This document shows, one piece after another, positions 1 to 6,114 of a stretch of DNA of 6,645 bases. The stretch covers positions 1 to 6,645 of the forward strand of contig JAUXEH010000161.1 in NCBI GenBank assembly GCA_030620655.1, given 5' to 3'. A program made the position numbers and the translations under genes. The first letter of the stretch is position 1, and the number at the start of each line of letters is the position of its first letter. A model generated the notes under the pieces. It saw only the letters and a list, made by a program, of their open reading frames with translations, had not been told where the DNA came from and made no database searches. The DNA is from Candidatus Aminicenantota bacterium. Its GTDB lineage: Bacteria; Acidobacteriota; Aminicenantia; Aminicenantales; Aminicenantaceae.

Positions 1-65
1 ACCGTGCGGGCGATGAAATACATCCGGGGGAGCGAAACGTTAGGTTTAGGTATACGGGTATCCAT
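1..65 (-). CDS. Start of a further gene in the operon, truncated by window edge
   Basis: An ATG at 65 opens a stop-free frame of 21 codons to the left edge (MDTRIPKPNVSLPRMYFIAR, then T). It lies 12 nt after the upstream TAA, with AGG 4 nt before the ATG. Spacing and strand match the rest of the operon, so a seventh gene is likely. There is no signal peptide in the visible part, which suggests a cytoplasmic product. The segment RMYFIAR vaguely recalls the first strand of DUF362-type iron-sulfur-associated proteins, but 21 residues cannot support a family call. A second in-frame ATG (residue 15) is an alternative start. Confidence 0.5.
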   Translation of the reverse strand, partial: MDTRIPKPNVSLPRMYFIART

Positions 66-77
66 GGCACCTGTCTA

Positions 78-1442
78 TTAGACGGAACCTTCCGGCTCCT
101 TCTTCACTTTTTCTGCGGTCCGGCTCTTGATCTCCTCCAGTTCCTCCGGGCCGATCAATCCCAGGCGTTCCTGTTCGTAGGGGCAGTAGGCGAAACAGCG
201 GGCGCAGCTGAGGCAGTTTCCCGAGTCCACGTCATACTCCAGCTGCCGGCGGCGCGTGGAGAGGCTGATCATCTTCAGGCCCAGGAACAGCCCGATGAAT
301 CCCCCCAGGAGCCAGCCGCCGGTCTTGAATTTCCGCTGGATCTGCCCGGCCTCCGCGTACAGCTCGGCTATGGGCTCCCCCGAGGCCCGGAAGGCCGTGA
401 TCGGATCGGTCAGGTCCGAGGGGTGCCCGGGCTTTCCGGCCATGATGTCTTCCGCCAGAGACACGGTGAAATGCGCGCGGGAAAGAGGCACGTGCACTCG
501 GGACACGACCCAACCCCCGCCCGCGACCAGGAGGGGCAGGAGGAGGATCAGGACGGCGAGCCGCCTGACCTGCTGGTGCCGGCTCTCCTGCGGGGCCGTG
601 TCGTTGGCCTTCTTGATGGCCCCGAAGGGACAGGACTCCTCACACAACCGGCAGTTTATGCACTCCGAGGGCGTGATCTTCACGTGCCAGCGGGAGATGC
701 GGGACATCCAGCCGAGCAGCACGCCGTAGGGACACAGGAAGCGGCAGTAGGGGCGGGCCACGACCGTTCCCAGCAGCAGCATGCAGGCGCCGAACAGGAC
801 CATGTTGAAGCTCGCGCCGAACCTGAAGAACCCGATGAAGGGATCGTACCGGCAGATGATGAAACCCGCGCCGGTGGCGGCGAACAGGACGGCCAGCCCC
901 AGATACAAGTAGGGCACAACACCGAGGACCTCCGCCAGCCAGGCCGGGACCCTGGCCGGCTTCAGGACCATCACGTCCTGCACCGCTCCCAGGGGACAGA
1001 CGGCCGCGCAGAAGGTGCGCCCGAAGAACAGGGCGAAGGCCAGCGGCAGCAGGAAAAACAGGATGACGGTCAGGGGGATGGCATAGGCGGCGTCGAAGAA
1101 AGCCAGGCTGACGTTCTGTATGGCCCCTATGGGACAGACACAGCCTTTGCGGAAGAACCCGAAATACGCCAGGCTCAGGACCATCAGAACGAAGAGCTTC
1201 CGGCGGGAGCGCAGCCTGTGGGCGAAATAGGTGGCCAGCGTCAGCGCGGCGAGGAGGACGAGCAGGTCCAGGTACTCCAGGGCCTGGGCACGGGGAGGCG
1301 GGGTCAGCAGGTCCGGCCGGGTGTAGTCCGTCTGGAAGTCCGGCTTGGGGAACCGCTCCTGGACCTGGGGGGTGCTCGAGAGCGGGAGCCACAAGAAGAG
1401 TGTGACGATGAAGACCCAGGCGATCCTTATCCGTACCCTCAT
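78..1442 (-). CDS. NapH/MauN-type polytopic 4Fe-4S membrane protein
   Basis: The product is 454 residues from the ATG at 1442, which has a strong GAGGAG and lies 2 nt after the ferredoxin stop; an upstream in-frame start at 1550 would sit within the ferredoxin gene and is rejected. About eight membrane segments are visible (4-22, 57-75, 83-99, 122-140, 172-192, 212-230, 294-312, 376-394). The family's CP motifs are GCVCPIGAIQ (C101, C103), C145-x3-C149-PLGAVQ and C233-x3-C237-PYG. A ferredoxin motif C261-x2-C264-x2-C267-x3-C271-P lies between helices, and another, C410-x2-C413-x2-C416-x3-C420-P, lies in the C-terminal tail. NapH, MauN, YccM and NosR share this core (Fer4_5-type) and link quinones or other donors to periplasmic enzymes. 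This protein lacks an N-terminal FMN-binding domain of NosR type. Compared with NapH (~290 residues) it has a long loop (313-375), an extra helix and an extra tail cluster. It is the likely membrane partner of the upstream ferredoxin. Confidence 0.88.
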   Translation of the reverse strand: MRVRIRIAWVFIVTLFLWLPLSSTPQVQERFPKPDFQTDYTRPDLLTPPPRAQALEYLDLLVLLAALTLATYFAHRLRSRRKLFVLMVLSLAYFGFFRKGCVCPIGAIQNVSLAFFDAAYAIPLTVILFFLLPLAFALFFGRTFCAAVCPLGAVQDVMVLKPARVPAWLAEVLGVVPYLYLGLAVLFAATGAGFIICRYDPFIGFFRFGASFNMVLFGACMLLLGTVVARPYCRFLCPYGVLLGWMSRISRWHVKITPSECINCRLCEESCPFGAIKKANDTAPQESRHQQVRRLAVLILLLPLLVAGGGWVVSRVHVPLSRAHFTVSLAEDIMAGKPGHPSDLTDPITAFRASGEPIAELYAEAGQIQRKFKTGGWLLGGFIGLFLGLKMISLSTRRRQLEYDVDSGNCLSCARCFAYCPYEQERLGLIGPEELEEIKSRTAEKVKKEPEGSV

Positions 1443-1444
1443 AG

Positions 1445-2032
1445 TCAGCTCCTCGGATAGCGTCGGCTCTCGTCTCCCCTGAGGATGTAAGGCCGGCTGG
1501 CCGGGACGCGCTTCCAGGCCCGGGAGGGACAGGAGCGGGCGATCGAGCACTCGTTGCAGTTCAGGCAGCGGTCATGCCTGACCTGCAGGTAGAGCGAGCC
1601 GTTCCCGAAGGAATCACAGCCTTTCACGCATTTGCCGCACCCGATGCACAGCTCCTCATCGATGGTGTACTCGAAGTACGGGTCTTCCACAAAGGTCCGC
1701 TTGATGGCGCCGGAGGGGCAGAGCTGGCTCTCCGCGCCTGTGTCCCGTACCTTGGCGCCCGGCTGCAGGTAGCCGCTGCAGAGGTCGCAGTAGCCGCACA
1801 TCGAATAGGAGTGCACACACTTGACCGCGGAATGCGGGAGCACGCAGTTGACGGAGCATTTCTCGCACTGGATGCAGATGTTGGGATCCAGCTGCCAGAC
1901 CATCTCTTCTTGGGACGACTTGCCCAGCAGGGCTCCGGCGATCCCGCCCAGAGTGAGGCCCGCCAGGGTGTTCAGGCCCTTCCAGAGGAAATCCCTCCTG
2001 CGAAGAGCATCGAGGGGCTTGCTTTTAATCAC
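1445..2032 (-). CDS. Tat-exported multi-[4Fe-4S] ferredoxin, NapG/MauM type
   Basis: The product has 195 residues from the GTG at 2032. Residues 11-18 (RRRDFLWK) followed by a Gly/Ala/Leu-rich stretch (19-37) form a Tat signal, possibly kept as a membrane anchor. The mature protein is cysteine-dense: C53-x2-C56-x2-C59-x3-C63; C72-x6-C79-x2-C82-x2-C85; C105-PSGAIK; C129-x2-C132-x2-C135-x3-C139; and C156-x2-C159-x2-C162-x5-C168-P. Seventeen cysteines are enough for four [4Fe-4S] clusters, as in NapG and MauM, which pass electrons between a membrane NapH/MauN partner and a periplasmic acceptor. That partner type is encoded immediately downstream: the stop TGA is 2 nt before the next ATG. The cysteines ending the first and third motifs are followed by V and D instead of the usual P. 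A NapG function in nitrate reduction is not implied, since no nap catalytic gene is seen. Confidence 0.88.
   Translation of the reverse strand: MIKSKPLDALRRRDFLWKGLNTLAGLTLGGIAGALLGKSSQEEMVWQLDPNICIQCEKCSVNCVLPHSAVKCVHSYSMCGYCDLCSGYLQPGAKVRDTGAESQLCPSGAIKRTFVEDPYFEYTIDEELCIGCGKCVKGCDSFGNGSLYLQVRHDRCLNCNECSIARSCPSRAWKRVPASRPYILRGDESRRYPRS
1449..1454 (-). promoter_or_regulatory. Ribosome binding site GAGGAG deciding the start at 1442
   Basis: Minus-strand GAGGAG with a 6-nt spacer to the ATG at 1442. It lies within the last codons of the ferredoxin gene and is the strongest SD of the window. It fixes the membrane protein's start, which places a hydrophobic helix directly after the MRVRIR n-region. 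Confidence 0.8.
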
Positions 2033-2333
2033 GGCCGGCTCCCTTTTCCTGCGGGCCCGACCCAGAGCCAGGCGAAGCGGATTCCTTCCTGAACCGGACA
2101 GCCCGGGGCTCGGCACAGCCCTGACGCTGTGTACAGGATCTGCAGGGCAGGTCGACCGGGCAGAAAGAGGAAGAGCCTGCATCTCGCGAAAACGTCCTCA
2201 GCCCCAGCACCGTTCCGGTGAGGGCGAGCCCGGCCAGCGCACAGGCCCGCAATCCTGCCTTCAGAAATTCCCTCCGGCTTCCGGATCCAAGATCGAATTT
2301 TCGCACTCTCATATCTTCTTTCCCATCCTTCAT
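2025..2333 (-). CDS. Small Tat-signal protein with four-cysteine motif
   Basis: The product is 102 residues from the ATG at 2333, which overlaps the preceding stop (ATGA). An alternative start at 2312 (MRVRKF) gives a more usual Tat n-region length and has GGGA upstream. The N-terminus contains S19-R-R-E-F-L-K25, a near-perfect twin-arginine motif, followed by a hydrophobic stretch (~27-45), so export in folded form is predicted. The mature part is short and has C58-x5-C64-x2-C67-x5-C73, enough for one [4Fe-4S] cluster or another metal site, then a Ser/Gly/Lys-rich tail. The spacing does not match classical HiPIP or CxxCxxCxxxCP ferredoxins, and I do not recognise the family. The last 8 nt (GTGATTAA) overlap the next gene, which has its own Tat signal. 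Coupling to the ferredoxin suggests an accessory or electron-carrier role. That it is real rests on the Tat motif and the double overlap. Confidence 0.75.
   Translation of the reverse strand: MKDGKEDMRVRKFDLGSGSRREFLKAGLRACALAGLALTGTVLGLRTFSRDAGSSSFCPVDLPCRSCTQRQGCAEPRAVRFRKESASPGSGSGPQEKGAGRD
2039..2044 (-). promoter_or_regulatory. Ribosome binding site AGGGAG deciding the GTG start at 2032
   Basis: Minus-strand AGGGAG sits 6 nt upstream of GTG at 2032. This spacing, plus the Tat motif that begins ten residues later, favours the GTG over the in-frame ATG at 2182. That ATG would add a 50-residue non-signal extension lying entirely inside the preceding gene. Confidence 0.7.
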
Positions 2334-3319
2334 TCTCCGGGCTTCACGAAGATGCGTACAGCCTTGCGCGCCGGATCCAGGACCAGGATCCGCTGAGCGG
2401 AATCCACGGCCAGGTCCAAGCCCACCGTGCCCTCATCGAAGCGGTCCGGCCCAGCCACTACCGCAGCCATCCGCCCCAAGCGGTCGTAGATCTTGACCCG
2501 GGGGATCCCCTTCTCGCTGGTCACGAACGATCCGTCCTCCAGGATGGCGAAGTGGGTTGGGTTGCAGCATCCGCAGAATCCCTCGATCTCCATGGAGAAC
2601 TCCCCCCAGTAAGATCTCAGGTCGCCATCCGGGGTGTAGTTTTCGAGCGAGTGCCGCCCGGTGTTGGCCGCCCAGAGAAACCCGTCCGGATCGATCCCCA
2701 CATCGAAATAGGGGCTGGGGATCACAAAGCCCGGGATGTCCCCGGCGTCGTCCCTGTCTCCGATCCTCTTCCGCTGGCCACCGGTCCTGTCCAGGCGCCA
2801 CACGATGCGGCTGCCCGCATCCGCCGCGAACACGTAGTCCCTGGTGAGGGAGATGGACGTGAGGATGGCCTCCTCTCCCAGGGATTCCCAGCCGGCCTGG
2901 CGGGCCCCGGCCGGATCGAAGACATCGATACGATCGTGCATGCCGGCATAGATGTCGCCGTTTGTATCCACGGCCAGGCTCCAGGCCCTCCCGGACGTGG
3001 GTATGGAGATCTGGAGCCGCCCCCGGCTGTCAAAAACGAGGATGGCCTCGTCGCCGGACACATACACAGCGTCCCCGGGGCCGACGGCGATCGCGTATGC
3101 CAGCGTCAGGGGGAGCTTTATCCCCTGGACCTCCGTGTACTGGGCCAGGCCCGACCCGCTCTGCTTGAAGCGTTCGATGTCATAGGCATAGGGATTGTCC
3201 TGTGCTTGGCGGGAGTTCTCCGTGACCGCCCGGATCCCGAAGTAGAGGATGCCGGAGACCGAGACGGCCACGACGATCCCCGTCAGCAGCCGGTCCTTTC
3301 TGACTTTTTCCTCGCTCAT
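2330..3319 (-). CDS. Membrane-anchored NHL-type beta-propeller with FCGCCNP motif
   Basis: The 329-residue product starts at the ATG at 3319, with GAGGG 8 nt upstream and a 19-nt gap after the previous stop. A charged N-terminus (SEEKVRKDR) precedes a single anchor at 11-28, then a ~40-residue linker and a six-bladed-style propeller. NHL-like blades have the form (A/V)-x-G-x-x-D-x-(I/V)-Y-(V/A): VGPGDAVYVSG, VDTNGDIYAGM, IDPDGFLWAANT, LEDGSFVTSEKG, VDSAQRILVLDP. The most striking element is F248-C-G-C-C-N-P254, followed by EKGIPRVKIYD and GLDLAVD, a block I associate with a recurrent NHL subfamily of uncharacterised proteins. The clustered cysteines (249, 251, 252) could bind a metal or form disulfides; this is inference. 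Propellers of this class usually act as binding platforms. The stop overlaps the next start as ATGA, placing it directly upstream of the iron-sulfur genes. Confidence 0.83.
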   Translation of the reverse strand: MSEEKVRKDRLLTGIVVAVSVSGILYFGIRAVTENSRQAQDNPYAYDIERFKQSGSGLAQYTEVQGIKLPLTLAYAIAVGPGDAVYVSGDEAILVFDSRGRLQISIPTSGRAWSLAVDTNGDIYAGMHDRIDVFDPAGARQAGWESLGEEAILTSISLTRDYVFAADAGSRIVWRLDRTGGQRKRIGDRDDAGDIPGFVIPSPYFDVGIDPDGFLWAANTGRHSLENYTPDGDLRSYWGEFSMEIEGFCGCCNPTHFAILEDGSFVTSEKGIPRVKIYDRLGRMAAVVAGPDRFDEGTVGLDLAVDSAQRILVLDPARKAVRIFVKPGE

Positions 3320-3338
3320 CTCTTCTTCCCTCGATTCC

Positions 3339-4769
3339 TTATCGGGCCCTCACATCGATGCAGACCAGGCGGCGGGAGTCCCGCAGGAGCAGGCGTCCCT
3401 GGACCAGGGCCATGGGCCCCCAGGCATCCACGCCTTCCAGCACCTTGGCCTGGGCCAGCCGGATGTAGTTCCGGCTGCTCGCCTGCAGCACCGTGAGCAC
3501 GCCGTCGTCGCTCAGCACGAAGAGTTTATCATCCGCGACCAGGTAGGGGCCCAGCCCGAAGCGGTTGGTCTTGCCGCTCGTCCACACGAAGGTGCTGCAG
3601 TCATCCGGATGGACGCACACCAGCTGATTGCGCCGCGGTCCGGCGTCCTTGGGCAGGATGGCAAACAGGTGGCCATTAAAAAAAACCGGGGTCTGCTGCT
3701 CCGAGGCCAGCCCCTCATCGGGCTTCAGGGTCTGCAGCGTCTCGACCGCGTAGGCGCCGCCGGTCTCCGTGACCTGGATCATGGTGCTGCCCGCCCCGTA
3801 CCCGGCGGTTATGAAGAGCCTCCCGTTTCCCAGATGGATGGGAGAGGGGGCGATGACATTCGGGTTCCAGGCATTCGTTGCGAAGAGGACCGCCCCGCGG
3901 TCTTCCCCTTCCGCGGACACGCCGGTGATCCCCCCGATGGCGCAGTACACATACATCTTCTTCCCCAGGAACGTAAACGGCATCACCGAGGAGTGGGACA
4001 TCAACCAGCCCTCGGGATTGGGGGTCTCCCAGACCACCTCGCCCGTTTCGCAGTCCACGCCGATGAGCAGCGCCTTCCCCCCGACGGCCAACACGGCCGT
4101 GTCTCCATCGATCAGGGGACACTGACCTGTGTACCACAGGGGCACCTCACCCCCGTATTCCTTGAGCAGGTCGATCCCCCACCTCAGGTCGCCGGTCTCC
4201 GCATCCACACACATGACGTGGCACTTGGGCCCGATGGTCACAACGTACTTCTCTGTCACCGCCGGGATGGTGCGGGACATTCCATGGTTCCGCTTTATGA
4301 AGAGGGCGTACCCCCGCCTCCAGATCTCCCGCCCGTCGTCCAGGGAAAAGCAGCGCAGGATATCCGCCCGCTCTTCCTCGTCGTAATCGAGGAGATATAC
4401 CCGGCCGTTGGCGACCACGGGCCCTGCGTGACCCTCGCCCAGGTCTATGGACCACAGTTCGATTGGCCCCGCCGCGCCCCAGCCTTCCGCCAGGGGGATC
4501 TTCTCCTTGCTGACGTTGTCGAAATCAGGGCCCCGGAAACGCGGCCATTCGGCCCGGATCCGGGAAGGGACGCCGTCAGAGCCGGCAAAAAAGGCCCCGA
4601 TGTCGGCTTCGGCCGCACCGCTGACGTAGCCCTCCGGCCGGTTGTCCCGGCCGGGGAGGCTCTCGCTGAAGCCCCGGACCGGATCGTGCAGGAGCCACCA
4701 GGTCAGCAGGGCCAGGCCGACGAAGGCGGCGCCGACCGTGGTGACGAGGTTGAGGGTTTTTTCGCCCAT
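3339..4769 (-). CDS. Membrane-anchored PQQ-like beta-propeller protein
   Basis: The 476-residue product starts at the ATG immediately after the upstream TAG (zero gap); no strong SD is visible, so it probably relies on translational coupling. Residues 8-27 form one uncleaved-looking membrane anchor (short GEK n-region, no signal peptidase site), followed by a ~45-residue linker and then the propeller. The propeller opens with WPRFRGPDFDNVS (75-87), the same opening motif as its neighbour. Blade turns are LDDGREIW (143-150), DAETGDLRW (189-197) and DCETGEVVW (239-247); the last strand is QGRLLLRDSRRLVCID. Family knowledge places such proteins outside the inner membrane. Oddities: nine cysteines, including C183-HVM-C187, which is many for a periplasmic propeller. 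There is no CXXCH. Substrate and cofactor are unknown; PQQ-like refers to the fold only. Confidence 0.87.
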   Translation of the reverse strand: MGEKTLNLVTTVGAAFVGLALLTWWLLHDPVRGFSESLPGRDNRPEGYVSGAAEADIGAFFAGSDGVPSRIRAEWPRFRGPDFDNVSKEKIPLAEGWGAAGPIELWSIDLGEGHAGPVVANGRVYLLDYDEEERADILRCFSLDDGREIWRRGYALFIKRNHGMSRTIPAVTEKYVVTIGPKCHVMCVDAETGDLRWGIDLLKEYGGEVPLWYTGQCPLIDGDTAVLAVGGKALLIGVDCETGEVVWETPNPEGWLMSHSSVMPFTFLGKKMYVYCAIGGITGVSAEGEDRGAVLFATNAWNPNVIAPSPIHLGNGRLFITAGYGAGSTMIQVTETGGAYAVETLQTLKPDEGLASEQQTPVFFNGHLFAILPKDAGPRRNQLVCVHPDDCSTFVWTSGKTNRFGLGPYLVADDKLFVLSDDGVLTVLQASSRNYIRLAQAKVLEGVDAWGPMALVQGRLLLRDSRRLVCIDVRAR

Positions 4770-5987
4770 CTATCGGGATATGTCGAAGACCATCAGGACA
4801 TCGCCGTGCCTGACATACAGGCGGCCGTCCTTGATGACGGGGTGGGCCCAGTGCGGTCCGGAGCCCTTGTCGATACGGAAGGAGCTCACCACATCGAACT
4901 CCCTGGGATCGGGCCTTACCAGGGCGACGTCCCCCCGCTCGCTGTAGCAGTAGAGCAGCCCGTCGGCAAAGATGATGTTGCCCTTGTTTCCGACCTTCCG
5001 GGCCGAGTACGTCACCTTCCCGGTCTCCCAGTCCACGCAGTGCCAGCCCCTGTTCTTGTGGCCGGAACCATAGATGTGTCCGTCGACCAGGACCGCCGCT
5101 CCCATCTGGCTGTCGATCCGGTCCTGCTTCCAGACGCGCTCGATGCGGCTTCCGTCCTCGGAAAGCCGGAACTTCTGGCCGCCGGTCCCATACCCGCTCA
5201 CCGTGAACAGCTCTCCTTCAGAATAGATCGGCGTGTTGGCGTTGACGTTGTAGTCGGTCACATGGGATTGGCGCCAGAGGTATTCGAAGGTGTCGGCATC
5301 CAGGCCGACCACCGACTTTTGGGTCATGGTGATCAGGAGCCGCCTCGGGCCGTGCCGCACGATCCGGGGCGAGCAGTAGCCGGAAGTATCGCCGTTCCCC
5401 TTCACCTGATGGATTGTTTCCCCCGTGTGCCGGTTCAGGACGGCCACCATGACGCGGCGGCCGCCCGGCGTGCAGAAGACGCGGTCGCCGTCCACCAGCA
5501 GGGATTCCGTCATCCCCCACTGGAGGTTGCGGGCCCCGAAATCCTCGGCCAGGTCCTTGGCCCAGACGGTCTTGCCGTCCGTGTCGAAACAGACCGCTCG
5601 GCCGAAGGCGCTCATGACATAGATCCTGTCACCCACCACGGTGGGCGTGGTCCGTGCCCCGGGATGGCTGCCGCTCCACTCCCGGCCGTAGGAGGATGTC
5701 CAGAGAGGCTTCAGCTCCCTGTCGAATGCGAACAGGAAACCCTCGTCCTGGGTCATCCCTGTCACATAGACGCGGTCGGAGGTCACGGCCGCGGAAGAAT
5801 AGCCCTCGCCCAGCCCCTGTGCCGCCCAGAGAAGCCTGGGCCCTTGTGCGGGCCATTCCCTCAACAGGTTTTTTTCCGGATAGATGCCGTCCCGCTCGGG
5901 TCCCCGCCATTGGGAATCCACCTGGGCGAAGGAAAAAGAAAGCATCGAACACCATAACAGGATAATCAGGGCACCTGGCTTTTTCAT
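4770..5987 (-). CDS. Secreted PQQ-like beta-propeller protein
   Basis: Translation gives 405 residues from the ATG at 5987, chosen because it starts a classical Sec signal peptide (MKK, hydrophobic core ~5-19, likely cleavage at SFA|Q) and has GAGG 5 nt upstream. In-frame ATGs at 6029 and 6074 also have SD-like sequence but would precede the signal with a long charged stretch. The mature N-terminus has the family-typical WRGPERDGIYPE (27-38), then LLW and GLGEGYSS (53-64). Blade turns follow, such as DTDGKTVW (135-142), HTGETIHQV and DWETGKVTY (319-327), and the closing strand DGRLYVRHGDVLMVFD (387-402). This predicts a periplasmic 7-8-blade propeller. Residues that bind PQQ in methanol-dehydrogenase enzymes are not recognisable, so a scaffold or binding role is as likely as an enzyme. 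The stop TAG abuts the next gene's ATG (TAGATG), and it is the first gene behind the promoter. Confidence 0.88.
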   Translation of the reverse strand: MKKPGALIILLWCSMLSFSFAQVDSQWRGPERDGIYPEKNLLREWPAQGPRLLWAAQGLGEGYSSAAVTSDRVYVTGMTQDEGFLFAFDRELKPLWTSSYGREWSGSHPGARTTPTVVGDRIYVMSAFGRAVCFDTDGKTVWAKDLAEDFGARNLQWGMTESLLVDGDRVFCTPGGRRVMVAVLNRHTGETIHQVKGNGDTSGYCSPRIVRHGPRRLLITMTQKSVVGLDADTFEYLWRQSHVTDYNVNANTPIYSEGELFTVSGYGTGGQKFRLSEDGSRIERVWKQDRIDSQMGAAVLVDGHIYGSGHKNRGWHCVDWETGKVTYSARKVGNKGNIIFADGLLYCYSERGDVALVRPDPREFDVVSSFRIDKGSGPHWAHPVIKDGRLYVRHGDVLMVFDISR

Positions 5988-5992
5988 GTCGG

Positions 5993-5996
5993 CCTC
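5993..5996 (-). promoter_or_regulatory. Ribosome binding site GAGG deciding the start at 5987
   Basis: Minus-strand GAGG lies 5 nt before the ATG at 5987. Competing in-frame ATGs at 6029 (AAGG, 6-nt spacer) and 6074 (AGGA, 5-nt spacer) are also preceded by SD-like sequence, so this site alone does not settle the start; the signal peptide does. Confidence 0.45.
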
Positions 5997-6072
5997 GAGT
6001 ATTCTTCGATAAAAATAGAATGACTTCATATGATACCTTTTTTTCGGCCCGAAACCTAGGCCTGTCTTTAGC

Positions 6073-6096
6073 ATACTAATCCTATTGAAATAGTAT
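6073..6096. promoter_or_regulatory. Inverted repeat over -10 box and start point, possible operator
   Basis: Plus-strand ATACTA at 6073-6078 is the exact reverse complement of TAGTAT at 6091-6096, with a 12-nt spacer. A second, shorter perfect dyad (CTATT/AATAG on either side of 2 nt) lies inside at 6082-6093. Both overlap the -10 box and the predicted start point, which is where a repressor would act. The arms are short and AT-rich, so chance similarity is possible; no regulator gene is visible in the window. Confidence 0.35.
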
Positions 6097-6097
6097 A
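6092..6097 (-). promoter_or_regulatory. Promoter -10 element TATACT
   Basis: TATACT matches the TATAAT consensus at 5 of 6 positions and pairs with the -35 box at 6115-6120. Transcription should start near 6085, giving a leader of roughly 98 nt to the preferred start at 5987. The surrounding DNA is clearly more AT-rich than the coding DNA on either side. The box lies inside an inverted repeat (6073-6096). Confidence 0.65.
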
Positions 6098-6114
6098 ATG
6101 CAGGGGCGGTGTCC

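Noticed and set aside
423..1460. A 345-codon open frame on the plus strand
   Set aside because: It lies opposite the NapH-like gene. The product is dominated by E, Q, G and R with no recognisable fold, whereas the minus-strand frame has clear helices and cysteine motifs.
1443..1550. A 36-residue N-terminal extension of the NapH-like protein from 1550
   Set aside because: It overlaps the ferredoxin's final cysteine motif in another frame, and the ATG at 1442 has GAGGAG at 6 nt.
78..2032. Genuine napGH or nosR locus
   Set aside because: No napA/B/D or nosZ-type gene is visible and the NapH-like protein has extra C-terminal parts. Only family-level similarity is supported, so no gene symbol is given.
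2033..2182. A 50-residue N-terminal extension of the ferredoxin from an ATG at 2182
   Set aside because: It lies wholly within the small Tat protein gene and would push the Tat signal to residues ~60-70. The GTG at 2032 has a strong SD at the right distance.
1445..2333. Small Tat protein and ferredoxin as one gene broken by a frameshift
   Set aside because: Each has its own twin-arginine signal, and the ferredoxin has its own SD and start. The 8-nt overlap is a normal coupling arrangement.
3249..5957. A 902-codon open frame on the plus strand
   Set aside because: It runs antisense to the two PQQ-like propeller genes and the start of the NHL gene. Its product is low-complexity (Gly/Pro/Arg/His/Gln-rich) with no domain. 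Long antisense frames are expected opposite GC-rich genes whose codons rarely produce antisense stops.
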